Below are positions 25,533 to 34,876 of a stretch of 64,000 bases of DNA, one piece after another (positions within the stretch are counted from its first letter, which is position 1; each line of letters starts with the position of its first letter). The DNA comes from Bacteroidales bacterium UBA5219. Lineage in GTDB: Bacteria > Bacteroidota > Bacteroidia > Bacteroidales > ML635J-15. The notes beneath the pieces are model-generated. The model saw only the letters and a program-made list of their open reading frames with translations. It had not been told where the DNA came from and ran no database searches. The stretch is taken from contig DHVB01000031.1 in the NCBI GenBank assembly GCA_002412425.1, forward strand, positions 16,657 to 80,656. The letters are read 5' to 3'. Made by a program: the position numbers and the translations under genes.

Positions 25533-28500
25533 ATGAATAAGAAATTTGCTGAATATGAGCAACTTGACCTAGCAGCAATTAATGCTGAAATGCAAGAGTT
25601 GTGGAAAAAAGAAAATACTTTTGAACAAAGTGTAGAAACACGTAAAGATAATAAACCTTTTATATTTTTTGAAGGTCCGCCTTCTGCAAATGGAACTCCT
25701 GGCATTCATCATGTTATGGCTCGTGCTATAAAAGATGTGGTTTGCCGTTACAAAACATTAACTGGCTATCGCGTTGACCGTAAAGCAGGTTGGGATACTC
25801 ACGGTTTGCCTGTAGAGCTTAGCGTAGAACAAACTTTGGGAATTACTAAAGAAGATATAGGCAAGAAAATTTCTATTAAAGAATATAATAATACCTGTCG
25901 CAAAGAGGTGATGAAATATAAAGATTTGTGGGAAAAACTTACAGAACAAATGGGATATTGGGTTGATATGGACAATCCTTATATCACTTGCGACAACCGA
26001 TATATTGAAACAGTTTGGTATTTGCTTAAAGATTTATTTGATAAAAATTTACTTTACAAAGGCTATACTATTCAACCTTATTCACCAGCAGCCGGAACAG
26101 GTTTAAGTACTCACGAACTTAATCAACCTGGTTGTTATAAAGATGTGAAAGACACTACTGTAGTTGCTCTTTTTTCTGTGATTAGAAATGAAATCTCTGA
26201 AAAACTTTATAAAAATGCAAATCCAAATCTTTATATTTTAGCTTGGACTACCACACCTTGGACTCTTCCTTCAAACACCGCTCTTGCTGTTGGTCCAGAA
26301 ATTAAATATGTAAAAATAAATACTTTTAATCCTTATTCTGGAAATCCAATTTCGCTTATTGTATGTAAAGATAGAATTTCTGCATATTTTAAAGCCGATA
26401 TGCAAAATGCTGATTTTGAAGCATATAAACCCGGTGATAAAAATATTCCTTGGCAAATTATCGAAGAATATTCTGGCAAAGATTTGGTTGGAGTTTCTTA
26501 CGAACAATTGATAGATTGGGTAAAAACAAAATCACCAGCTTTTAAAGTAATTGCAGGCGACTACGTAACTACCGAAGACGGAACTGGTATAGTGCATATT
26601 GCTCCAACTTTTGGTGCTGATGACGCTCGCGTTGCAAAAGCAGCAGGTATTCCCGCACTTATACTCGACGATAAAGACGGAAATATTTGTCCAATGGTTG
26701 ATAAACAAGGAAAATTCTTTAGAATAGAAGATTTACATCCAGATTTTGTTAAAAACTATGTAAATGTTGAAACATATAAAGATTTTGCTGGCAGATTTGT
26801 TAAAAATGAATACGACGAAAATGCAAATCCCGACATTTCAACCGATGTTGATATTGCTGTAATGTTAAAACTGCAGGACAAAGCTTTCAAAATTGAAAAA
26901 TATGTTCACAATTATCCTCATTGCTGGAGAACAGATAAACCAATTTTGTATTATCCTTTAGATTCTTGGTTTGTTAAAACTACAGAACTTAAAGACAGAA
27001 TGATTGAACTAAATAAAACCATAAATTGGAAACCTGTAAGTACTGGAGAAGGTAGATTTGGAAAATGGTTAGAAAATTTGGTTGACTGGAATCTTAGTCG
27101 TTCGAGATATTGGGGAACACCTTTGCCTATCTGGAGTACAGAAGATGGAAGCGAAAGAAAATGTATGGGAAGTGTTAAAGAATTAATGGACGAAATTGCT
27201 ATTTCTGTTGAAAAAGGTTTTATGTCTAAAGATTTTTGGAAAGGCTTTGTTCCCGGTGATTATTCAAAAGAAAACTATAAAAAAATAGATTTGCATCGAC
27301 CTGATGTTGATGAAATTGTTTTAGTTTCTTCTAAAGGTGAAAAAATGTTTCGCGAACCCGACCTAATTGACGTTTGGTTTGATTCTGGCTCTATGCCTTA
27401 TGCACAATGGCATTGGCCCTTCGAGAATAAAGAAGAATTTCCAAATCTTTATCCTGCCGATTTTATTGCCGAAGGTGTTGACCAAACTCGCGGATGGTTT
27501 TTTACTTTACACGCAATTTCAACAATGGTTTCCGACTCGGTAGCTTTTAAAAATATTATTTCAAATGGCTTAGTCCTCGACAAAGACGGAAACAAAATGT
27601 CTAAACGCCTCGGAAATGCTGTTGACCCATTTTCGGCAATGGACGAATACGGTGCAGATGCGCTAAGATGGTATATGATTACAAATTCTCAGGCTTGGGA
27701 TAATTTAAAATTTGATATTTCTGGAGTTGATGAGGTAAGACGTAAATTTTTTGGAACTATTTACAATACTTACAACTTCTTTGCTCTTTATGCAAATATT
27801 GATAACTTTAGAAATTTAGATAAAGAAATAGAATTTGAAAAACGTCCAGAGCTTGATAAATGGATTTTGAGCTTGCTAAATTCTTTAATTAAAGATGTGG
27901 GAAATGCTTACGAAAACTACGAAAACACAAGAGCAGGACGTTTAATACAAGATTTTGTAATTGACCACCTAAGCAACTGGTATGTAAGACTTGGACGAAA
28001 ACGCTATTGGGGTGGAGAATACGATGAAGATAAAATTTCGGCTTATCAAACTTTATATACTTGTTTGCTAACAGTTTCAAAATTAGCATCGCCAATAGCA
28101 CCATTTTATATGGATAAACTTTATAGAGATTTAATTTCGGTTAACGATAAAGAAAAAGTAAGCTCGGTGCATTTAGCTTATTTCCCAGAAGTAAACGAAG
28201 AAATTATTGACAAAGAACTTGAAGAAAGAATGGAAATGGCACAGTCTATTTCGTCAATGATTTTAAGTTTAAGACGAAAAGCTAATTTTAAGGTTAGACA
28301 ACCTCTTCAAAAAATTATGATGCCTATTATTTCTGATAACTTTGTTGAGCAAATCGAAAAAGTAGAGCAAATTATTAAAACTGAAACAAATATTAAAGAA
28401 ATAAAATTCTTATCTGATAGTTCTGATATTTTGGTTAAGAGTATTAAAGCTAATTTTAAGGTTTTAGGACCAAAATACGGTAAATTGATGAAACAAGTTG

Positions 28501-28961
28501 CTGCAAAAATTGCAGGAATGTCTCAAAAAGAAATTGCAGAATTTGAACGCACAAATAAATTTAGTTTTGTTGTTGAAAATCAAGAAGTTAATCTTGACTT
28601 AGATGATGTTGAAATTATTTCTGAAGATATTCCAGGTTGGTTGGTTGCTAACGAAGGAAAAATTACTGTAGCACTCGACATAAATTTAACACAAGAATTA
28701 ATAGAAGAAGGAATTGCAAGAGAATTTGTAAATAGAATTCAAAATTTAAGAAAAGAAAGTGGATTTAATGTGGTTGATAAAATAAATATTTACATTCTTT
28801 CAAATCCTAATCTAAACTCTGCTATTACTAAGTTTGATGAATATATTTGTTCACAAACTTTAGCAAATTCTATAAAAATTGTTGATAAAATGGAACAAAA
28901 AGATAATATTTCCGTAGAAGTAAATAATTTTGAAACGCAATTGAGTGTAACTAAGGTTTAA
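25533..28961 (+). CDS. ileS: isoleucyl-tRNA synthetase
   Basis: IleRS charges tRNA-Ile in the cytoplasm and edits valine. Class I signature 1 appears as PSANGTPGIHHVMAR near residues 50-64 (GIHH in place of HIGH) and signature 2 as KMSKRLGN near 688. The editing domain includes WTTTPWTLPSNTALAV near 238 and GTGIVHIAPTFGADD near 351. The anticodon-binding domain follows, and the long C-terminal part with no Cys-rich zinc finger is that of the longer, eukaryote-like IleRS form (type 2) common in Bacteroidota. Length 1142 residues. It has its own promoter and is followed after 12-18 bases by a TraR/DksA gene, the usual order in this phylum. Confidence 0.97.
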   Translation: MNKKFAEYEQLDLAAINAEMQELWKKENTFEQSVETRKDNKPFIFFEGPPSANGTPGIHHVMARAIKDVVCRYKTLTGYRVDRKAGWDTHGLPVELSVEQTLGITKEDIGKKISIKEYNNTCRKEVMKYKDLWEKLTEQMGYWVDMDNPYITCDNRYIETVWYLLKDLFDKNLLYKGYTIQPYSPAAGTGLSTHELNQPGCYKDVKDTTVVALFSVIRNEISEKLYKNANPNLYILAWTTTPWTLPSNTALAVGPEIKYVKINTFNPYSGNPISLIVCKDRISAYFKADMQNADFEAYKPGDKNIPWQIIEEYSGKDLVGVSYEQLIDWVKTKSPAFKVIAGDYVTTEDGTGIVHIAPTFGADDARVAKAAGIPALILDDKDGNICPMVDKQGKFFRIEDLHPDFVKNYVNVETYKDFAGRFVKNEYDENANPDISTDVDIAVMLKLQDKAFKIEKYVHNYPHCWRTDKPILYYPLDSWFVKTTELKDRMIELNKTINWKPVSTGEGRFGKWLENLVDWNLSRSRYWGTPLPIWSTEDGSERKCMGSVKELMDEIAISVEKGFMSKDFWKGFVPGDYSKENYKKIDLHRPDVDEIVLVSSKGEKMFREPDLIDVWFDSGSMPYAQWHWPFENKEEFPNLYPADFIAEGVDQTRGWFFTLHAISTMVSDSVAFKNIISNGLVLDKDGNKMSKRLGNAVDPFSAMDEYGADALRWYMITNSQAWDNLKFDISGVDEVRRKFFGTIYNTYNFFALYANIDNFRNLDKEIEFEKRPELDKWILSLLNSLIKDVGNAYENYENTRAGRLIQDFVIDHLSNWYVRLGRKRYWGGEYDEDKISAYQTLYTCLLTVSKLASPIAPFYMDKLYRDLISVNDKEKVSSVHLAYFPEVNEEIIDKELEERMEMAQSISSMILSLRRKANFKVRQPLQKIMMPIISDNFVEQIEKVEQIIKTETNIKEIKFLSDSSDILVKSIKANFKVLGPKYGKLMKQVAAKIAGMSQKEIAEFERTNKFSFVVENQEVNLDLDDVEIISEDIPGWLVANEGKITVALDINLTQELIEEGIAREFVNRIQNLRKESGFNVVDKINIYILSNPNLNSAITKFDEYICSQTLANSIKIVDKMEQKDNISVEVNNFETQLSVTKV

Positions 28962-28979
28962 TGTTTAAAAAATTTGATT

Positions 28980-29366
28980 ATGAGTAAAGAAGAAGAAAAA
29001 ACCAGATACAGCTATGAAGAGCTAATGGAATTTAAGGAAATTATTCTTAAAAAACTTGAAAAAGCAAATCGTGATTACGAATTATATAAAAGCATGTTAA
29101 GTCACGAAGACACTAACGATATAATGGACACATCGCCAACTTTCAAAGTTTTGGAAGAAGCTGCAAATGTATTATCTAAAGAAGAAATTGGCAAAATTGC
29201 CCAAAGGCAGTTAAAATTTATTCAACATTTACAAGCAGCTCTTGCGCGAATTGAAACAGGTACTTACGGTGTTTGTAGAGAAACAGGAAAATTAATCTCA
29301 AAAGAAAGACTTAGAGCAGTTCCTCATGCAACACTTAGCATGGATGCAAAAATGAATAGAAAATAA
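28980..29366 (+). CDS. TraR/DksA-family protein
   Basis: A 128-residue protein with a charged coiled-coil N-terminal half (EELMEFKEIILKKLEKANRDYEL) and the DksA/TraR C-terminal region: RQLKFIQHLQAALARIETGTYGVCRETGKLISKERLRAVPHATLS. Only one Cys of the usual four zinc ligands is present, as in many Bacteroidota members. The family modulates RNA polymerase through the secondary channel. I chose the ATG at 28980; a TTG at 28974 would add two residues. It is probably transcribed with ileS. Confidence 0.88.
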   Translation: MSKEEEKTRYSYEELMEFKEIILKKLEKANRDYELYKSMLSHEDTNDIMDTSPTFKVLEEAANVLSKEEIGKIAQRQLKFIQHLQAALARIETGTYGVCRETGKLISKERLRAVPHATLSMDAKMNRK

Positions 29367-29411
29367 AATTATGGTTTTAACAAAAAAATCATAGCTGTTA
29401 GCCTTAGTTTT

Positions 29412-30971
29412 TCACTTTTTTCTTCCTCTATAAAGTTTTACTCCGTCTATTTTGATTAGTCTATCATTTCTGTATGTGTAGGTAGTAAGCAGTGAGCCGT
29501 CAGGATTGTATTTTTTCCAATCTTTATTTTTCTTACCCATGCGATAAGTACCGTATATTTCGATATTTCCATTAGGATAATACCATTTGTGGATGCCGTC
29601 TGGTTCGTTATTTTTAAAATTTCCTACAAATCTTATTTTATTATTGTCGATATAATGATATTTCCAAATGCCGGTTTTTTCGTCTAAATTATAATTTCCT
29701 CTTTTTTCAATTTCTCCCACATAAATTATCCATTCGTCTTTTCGTGCATCGTCAAAATACTGACCAGCTAAAATTAAATTTCCTACAGAGTCGTATTCGG
29801 CATATTCGCCTTCGCGTTTTCCGTAGATAAAGTTTTCTTTTCTTTTTGTAGCACCATTTTCGTAAGTCCAAATCCATTCTCTATCTGGTTTACCTTCAGA
29901 GTAATAGCCTTCAAGTTCGACATTTCCATTTTTATAATAAAAAATCCATTTCCCGTCTTGTTTTCCGTCAACATAATTTCCTTCGCCAAAATAATATGAG
30001 TTAAAATCATCATATAATTTCCACAATCCTGTACGTTTACCGTTATTATCGAACAAACCTTGACCCAAAAATTCGCCTTCGGAAGTATATTCTTTTGCTA
30101 TTTTTACATGTCCTTGCTCGTCATATTCTTTATGAATTCCAACGGGTTTATCTTCTAAAAAAGCACCTTCAAATTTAATTTTTCCATCGGGGTAGTATGC
30201 TTTTTTAATTTCAGCTTTTAAAACAATTTCTTCTTCTTGTGCCAATTCTGGAACGTACAATTCGCCGTTTACATATCTTTGTTCTGTTAGCATTTTACCA
30301 TCTATATCATATTCCCTATGGTAGCCGTGTAAAATGTCGTTTATATAGTTGTATTCTATTTTTTTATTTCCGTTAGTATAAAACTCAATCCAAGTTCCTT
30401 GCTTACGTTTTTGGGCATCAGTTCTATTTATTTTTTTAGCTTCAACCTCATAGCCGTTATAATATTTGAATAGAGTAATTACTGTGCTGTCTTTGTTAAA
30501 TTCTTTAGCGTCTCCATCTTTTTTATCGGTTTTATATGAAAATATATATTGTAATTTTCCATCAGTTGAGTAGTAAAATGAAGTCCCTTCACGCAGACCG
30601 TTTAGAAAAAGTTCTTTTGAAAACAGGTAATGATGTTTAACAGAATCTTCGTCATAAAAATACTTGTAGTGAAGGGAGTAGCCATTTTTTTTGTCTTTAC
30701 GATAGTTTATAGAGTTTTCAATAAGTCCATCAGGGTAGTAAAAATTCCAAATGCTGTCCAATTCAAAAAACAGTCGATTTCCTTCAGATTTTAGAGTACC
30801 GTCTTCGTAATAATTTTTCCAATAACCATCAGGTTTTCCCTCACGAATATAACCTTCAGCCGATATATTTCCATTTGGATAAAAATATCTTGTAAACTCA
30901 TACTCATTGTTTTGGCAAAAAACGCTAAAACCAATAAGCAAAAAGAATAATATATTTAAAAAAATCTTCAC
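29412..30971 (-). CDS. YwqK/MORN-like repeat protein, exported
   Basis: A signal peptide (MKIFLNILFFLLIGFSVFC) is followed by about twenty repeats of the MORN-variant type: YPNGNISAEGYIREGKPDGYW, YYEDGTLKSEGN, YEYDIDGKM-like and YYKNGNVELEGYYSEGKPDREW, each about 22-24 residues. Proteins of this kind are annotated 'toxin-antitoxin system YwqK family antitoxin', but here the signal peptide and the repeats alone give no reason for that role; a surface or periplasmic scaffold is as likely. Length 519 residues. A smaller relative is encoded at 62763. Confidence 0.8.
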   Translation of the reverse strand: MKIFLNILFFLLIGFSVFCQNNEYEFTRYFYPNGNISAEGYIREGKPDGYWKNYYEDGTLKSEGNRLFFELDSIWNFYYPDGLIENSINYRKDKKNGYSLHYKYFYDEDSVKHHYLFSKELFLNGLREGTSFYYSTDGKLQYIFSYKTDKKDGDAKEFNKDSTVITLFKYYNGYEVEAKKINRTDAQKRKQGTWIEFYTNGNKKIEYNYINDILHGYHREYDIDGKMLTEQRYVNGELYVPELAQEEEIVLKAEIKKAYYPDGKIKFEGAFLEDKPVGIHKEYDEQGHVKIAKEYTSEGEFLGQGLFDNNGKRTGLWKLYDDFNSYYFGEGNYVDGKQDGKWIFYYKNGNVELEGYYSEGKPDREWIWTYENGATKRKENFIYGKREGEYAEYDSVGNLILAGQYFDDARKDEWIIYVGEIEKRGNYNLDEKTGIWKYHYIDNNKIRFVGNFKNNEPDGIHKWYYPNGNIEIYGTYRMGKKNKDWKKYNPDGSLLTTYTYRNDRLIKIDGVKLYRGRKK

Positions 30972-31124
30972 GGTGTAAATTTAATTAATTAATATTTATC
31001 AGCAATGGAGTTTGTGAAGATTGTGAAGTTGGAATTTTAGACACATATGTAATTTACTTGCTATCAACAAATTTTGTTGGTAAAAAATTTTTGGAAAAGT
31101 AGGGGATTGTTGGATTTTGTGTTG

Positions 31125-31132
31125 TATATTTG
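31125..31132 (+). promoter_or_regulatory. candidate -7 element of AbiJ-type gene
   Basis: TATATTTG matches the Bacteroidota -7 box and lies 56 bases before the ATG at 31189. No well-spaced -33 TTTG is seen, so this is a partial match. Confidence 0.4.
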
Positions 31133-31188
31133 TGCGGAAGTGAGGGGGAAATTTTAAAAACTATGTTTAATTAAAATAAAATTAAAAT

Positions 31189-32037
31189 ATGAGATTTTCA
31201 GAAAGAATAGGTAAACGACAGATGAAAGTTGATATACAAATTAATTCTATGGATATTGAACTTAAAAATAGTATTTGGAATGTAGTATACGTGTTTTTGA
31301 TAGAGCCAATGATAAAAGGTACGTTGGCACCAAAAGATAAGAATTTTATAAAATATATTTGGTTTTCTTTCTTTAGAGAGCCTGTTGATCAAATACCATT
31401 TTTTAATTCTGTAGGTATAGCAAAAGAACTACGAAAGAGATTTTTTGGTTGGGACTATCTTGAAGTTTATGATTTTATTGATTTCTTAGCATCAAGTGAA
31501 AATTTGCCATTTAGTAGCCTTAGGTTTACTCAAGCATGTAACAACGTTTTAGAAAGAGAACTTTCAGCCTATCGTTTCGTTAGTGGGCAGCTTGCACCAA
31601 TAACTAATAAAGTAGAAATTTCAGAGATAGAAAAAGCAATATCAGATTCTATTGACAACAATTTAAAAGGTGTAAATATTCACTTAACTAATGCTTTAGA
31701 TAAACTTTCTGATAAAAAGAATCCTGACTATCGAAATTCAATTAAGGAATCTATTTCTGCAGTTGAATCAATATGTCAACAAATTACAGGTGAATCTAAT
31801 GCAGAATTAGGAAAAACTATCAAAAAGTTGAAAGATAAATTTCCTATTCATAGTGCATTGGAGCAAGGATTTATTAAATTATATGGTTGGACAAGTGATG
31901 GAGATGGTATAAGACATGCTATGATGGAAGAATCTAATTTAGATCAAGAAGATGCACTTTATATGTTGGTGTCTTGCAGTGCATTTATTAATTACTTGAT
32001 TACAAAAACTAATAAATTTGGAATAGAAATAAAATAA
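31189..32037 (+). CDS. AbiJ-NTD4 / HEPN-type abortive infection protein
   Basis: The start MRFSERIGKRQMKVDIQINSMDIELKNSIWNVVY is the AbiJ N-terminal domain 4 signature. The C-terminal half (SISAVESICQQITGESNAELGKTIKKLK...GWTSDGDGIRHAMMEESNLDQEDALYM) is the HEPN-like Abi C-terminal domain, with the GIRHA motif near residue 244. HEPN domains of such proteins are often RNases that stop growth after phage infection. Length 282 residues. A protein kinase gene follows after 28 bases, and both precede a type I restriction locus. Activity and trigger are inferred from the family only. Confidence 0.85.
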   Translation: MRFSERIGKRQMKVDIQINSMDIELKNSIWNVVYVFLIEPMIKGTLAPKDKNFIKYIWFSFFREPVDQIPFFNSVGIAKELRKRFFGWDYLEVYDFIDFLASSENLPFSSLRFTQACNNVLERELSAYRFVSGQLAPITNKVEISEIEKAISDSIDNNLKGVNIHLTNALDKLSDKKNPDYRNSIKESISAVESICQQITGESNAELGKTIKKLKDKFPIHSALEQGFIKLYGWTSDGDGIRHAMMEESNLDQEDALYMLVSCSAFINYLITKTNKFGIEIK

Positions 32038-32065
32038 TTGCGATAAATAATATGTAGAGATTTAC

Positions 32066-32860
32066 ATGAGAAGAAATGATCAAATAGAATTTTTAAGAAA
32101 AAAGAGTTACATCTATTTAAATGAAATAGGACAAGGTGGAACAGGCAGAACTATTCTTATAAAAGATGAAATAATAGATGAAGTTTTTGTGTGCAAAAAA
32201 TATTCTCCATACTATCAAGAAAACAAAGATACTTATTTTGAATATTTTTTAAATGAAATTAAGCTTTTACACAAGATTTATCATAAAAATATAGTCAGAG
32301 TTTTCAATTATTATTTATATCCTGAAAATAAAACAGGATATATTCTTATGGAGTTCATTAAAGGGAAAAATATTGATGACTATATTTTGGAAAATCCAGA
32401 TAAGTTGAATGATTTATTTGTTCAGACAATAAATGGTTTCACACACTTGGAAGAGAATAAAATTTTACATCGAGACATTAGACCTAACAATATCTTAGTA
32501 ACAGATGATGGTATTATTAAAATAATAGACTTTGGATTCGGAAAAATAATTGATTTTAATGACATAGATAAGAGCATTTCATTAAATTGGTATTACTCAA
32601 AACCTGATGAATTTGATAGAAAAATATATGATGTAAAAACAGAAATTTATTTTGTAGGTAAGTTGTTTGAAAAAATATTACTAAAGTTTTCAAATATAGA
32701 TTTTAAATACAAATCGTTAGTTTCAATGATGATTTCAAATTACTCTGAACGTATTCCAACTTTTTTTAATATTTATAGAGAAATAATAAGTGAAACACAA
32801 AATGAGATTAATTTTCCGAAACAGAAAAATCTATTTATAGAGAATTTGCAAACAATTTAG
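32066..32860 (+). CDS. serine/threonine protein kinase-like protein (C-terminus probably frameshifted)
   Basis: Kinase motifs are present in order: glycine loop IGQGGTGRT near residue 19, VCKKY with the ATP-binding Lys near 45, LMEFIKGKNIDDY hinge near 95, catalytic loop HRDIRPNNIL near 134 and DFGFGK near 154. It is short (264 residues), and after residue ~248 another phase (32812-33012) continues with EKSIYREFANNLVRIISKKH and reads on to a Lys-rich end, which looks like the true C-terminus. It sits directly after the AbiJ-type gene. A kinase beside a HEPN toxin could be its control or antitoxin partner; that is inference. Confidence 0.75.
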   Translation: MRRNDQIEFLRKKSYIYLNEIGQGGTGRTILIKDEIIDEVFVCKKYSPYYQENKDTYFEYFLNEIKLLHKIYHKNIVRVFNYYLYPENKTGYILMEFIKGKNIDDYILENPDKLNDLFVQTINGFTHLEENKILHRDIRPNNILVTDDGIIKIIDFGFGKIIDFNDIDKSISLNWYYSKPDEFDRKIYDVKTEIYFVGKLFEKILLKFSNIDFKYKSLVSMMISNYSERIPTFFNIYREIISETQNEINFPKQKNLFIENLQTI

Positions 32861-33012
32861 TACGGATAATTTCTAAAAAACACCCTGATACAAAATATAA
32901 AAGAGATATTAACAAAATAATTAAGTCATTAGAAGAAATCTATAAAAATTCAATACTAGAAGAAAATATACAAAACAATAATAAATTAATAAATGTGTTT
33001 TTAGATAATTAA
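32812..33012 (+). pseudogene. likely displaced C-terminus of the kinase gene
   Basis: An open frame in a different phase overlaps the kinase end by about 49 bases and has no start codon of its own near its beginning. Its product (FSETEKSIYREFANNLVRII... ending NKLINVFLDN) is coherent and of the same composition as the kinase. A single indel around 32810-32830 would join the two. It may be a sequencing or assembly error or a real mutation. Confidence 0.45.
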
Positions 33013-33060
33013 TATTTGTATTTTTCTAAAATCTTATTCAAAGTCGAAATTTTATATTCA

Positions 33061-33183
33061 ATGATTAAATTATTAAAATCAAGTTCTGACGATAGGAAGA
33101 AGGTAATTTTAAATAATCTATGGGAAAGATTAGATACAATTGAAAACTATTATGAAGATATTAATGACATGCAATTTTATTAA
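33061..33183 (+). CDS. small hypothetical protein (40 aa)
   Basis: A 40-residue frame (MIKLLKSSSDDRKKVILNNL...) lies between the kinase and hsdM. No family is recognised. It is followed closely by a hairpin that may end transcription. The rest of the 33013-33337 gap holds nothing else I can identify. Confidence 0.3.
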   Translation: MIKLLKSSSDDRKKVILNNLWERLDTIENYYEDINDMQFY

Positions 33184-33191
33184 AAAGGAAA

Positions 33192-33226
33192 AGAATAACT
33201 TATTTCAATAAAAATAAAGTTATTCT
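33192..33226 (+). terminator. possible terminator hairpin
   Basis: AGAATAACTT (33192-33201) pairs perfectly with AAGTTATTCT (33217-33226) around a 15-base loop. The outer GGAAA/CCTTTTCC partly extends the stem. It lies after the kinase unit and before hsdM. No clean U tract follows, so termination is uncertain. Confidence 0.35.
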
Positions 33227-33337
33227 CCTTTTCCCCCACCCAAAACCAATTTAATCTAACATTTTCCTAAATAATTTTGCTTGCATAATTGTATAAAATT
33301 GTTAGTTTTGAGATTTATTTTAAATATTAGTAAGAAA

Positions 33338-34876
33338 GTGAGCAAAAAAGACACTCAAGTAGGAGAACCTTTAGAAAAACAACTTTGGAAAGCTGCAGAT
33401 AAGTTGAGAAAAAACATTGATGCTGCCGTATATAAGCATGTGGTATTGGGATTGATTTTTTTAAAATACATTTCAGATGCCTTTGAAGAATTGTATGCTA
33501 AGTTAAAAGAGGAAGAAGCACAAGGAGCCGACCCAGAAGATAAAGACGAATACAAAGCAGAAAATGTTTTCTTTGTACCTCAGGCAGCACGTTGGCAATT
33601 ACTGTTATCAAAAGCAAAACAACCCGATATTGGTAAATATGTTGATGATGCAATGGATGCCATAGAAAAAGAGAATGCTTCTTTAAAAGGAGTTTTGCCA
33701 AAAGTATATGCTCGACAAAATTTAGACCCAACAAGTTTAGGCGAATTAATTGATTTGGTAAGCAATATTGCACTTGGTGATGCCAAAGCTCGCAGTGCAG
33801 ATGTGCTTGGACATGTTTTTGAATATTTTCTTGGTGAGTTTGCACTTGCCGAAGGTAAAAAAGGAGGGCAATTCTACACTCCTAAAAGTGTTGTTGAATT
33901 ATTGGTTGCAATGTTACAACCATATAAAGGACGTGTTTTCGACCCATGTTGTGGTTCTGGTGGAATGTTTGTACAAAGCGAAAGATTTGTTACCGAGCAT
34001 CAGGGAAAAGTGAACGACATTTCTATTTATGGGCAAGAAAGTAATCAGACCACTTGGCGTTTGTGTAAGATGAATCTTGCCATTAGAGGTATTGATAGTT
34101 CACAGGTAAAATGGAATAGCGAAGGCTCATTTTTGAACGATGCACATAAAGATTTAAAAGCTGATTATATTATTGCCAATCCACCTTTTAATGTAAGTGA
34201 TTGGGGAGGCGAATTATTGCGTAAAGATGGACGTTGGCAATATGGAGTACCGCCTGTTGGTAATGCTAACTATGCTTGGATTCAGCATTTTCTTTATCAT
34301 TTAGCACCCAATGGGCAAGCCGGATTTGTATTGGCAAAAGGCTCGCTTACATCGAAAACATCGGGGGAAGGGGGTATTCGTAAAGCATTAATAGAAAATA
34401 ACCTGATTGACTGCATTGTAAACCTGCCTGCAAAGCTTTTTTTGAATACGCAAATACCCGCTTCTCTTTGGTTTATGAACCGTAACCGTACAAACGGAAA
34501 ATTTAGAGACCGCAGCAAGGAAATTTTGTTTATTGATGCACGAAACTTAGGTTATTTGATAAACCGCCGAACCAAAGAACTTTCGCAAGAAGATATTCAA
34601 AAAATTGCAGAAACTTATCACAATTGGAGAAACCCAGATGGTAAATACGAAGATATTGCTGGTTTTTGTGCTTCTACTCCAATTAGCAAAGTGGCTGAAT
34701 TAGACTATGTACTTACTCCAGGTCGTTACGTTGGATTGCCAGAAGATGAGGACGACTTTAATTTTAACGAGCGTTTTACTGCCCTGAAAGCTGAATTGGA
34801 AGAACAGCTAAAGGAAGAAATACGTTTGAATGAAATCATTTCCACTAACCTTTCAAAGATTAAGACAAATGAGTGA
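33338..34876 (+). CDS. hsdM: type I restriction system N6-adenine methylase, M subunit (locus 2)
   Basis: A second HsdM, of the longer EcoKI/EcoEI-like class. The N-terminal domain begins LEKQLWKAADKLRKNIDAAVYKHVVLGLIFLKYISD. It is followed by GGQFYTPKSVVELL, motif I FDPCCGSGGMF near residue 200 and catalytic NPPFNVSDW near 280. I use the GTG at 33338 (512 residues), where similarity begins; the TTG at 33281 adds 19 hydrophobic residues that do not fit. hsdS overlaps its last 8 bases. It is clearly a different subtype from the HsdM at 5754, so two independent type I systems coexist. Confidence 0.93.
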   Translation: MSKKDTQVGEPLEKQLWKAADKLRKNIDAAVYKHVVLGLIFLKYISDAFEELYAKLKEEEAQGADPEDKDEYKAENVFFVPQAARWQLLLSKAKQPDIGKYVDDAMDAIEKENASLKGVLPKVYARQNLDPTSLGELIDLVSNIALGDAKARSADVLGHVFEYFLGEFALAEGKKGGQFYTPKSVVELLVAMLQPYKGRVFDPCCGSGGMFVQSERFVTEHQGKVNDISIYGQESNQTTWRLCKMNLAIRGIDSSQVKWNSEGSFLNDAHKDLKADYIIANPPFNVSDWGGELLRKDGRWQYGVPPVGNANYAWIQHFLYHLAPNGQAGFVLAKGSLTSKTSGEGGIRKALIENNLIDCIVNLPAKLFLNTQIPASLWFMNRNRTNGKFRDRSKEILFIDARNLGYLINRRTKELSQEDIQKIAETYHNWRNPDGKYEDIAGFCASTPISKVAELDYVLTPGRYVGLPEDEDDFNFNERFTALKAELEEQLKEEIRLNEIISTNLSKIKTNE

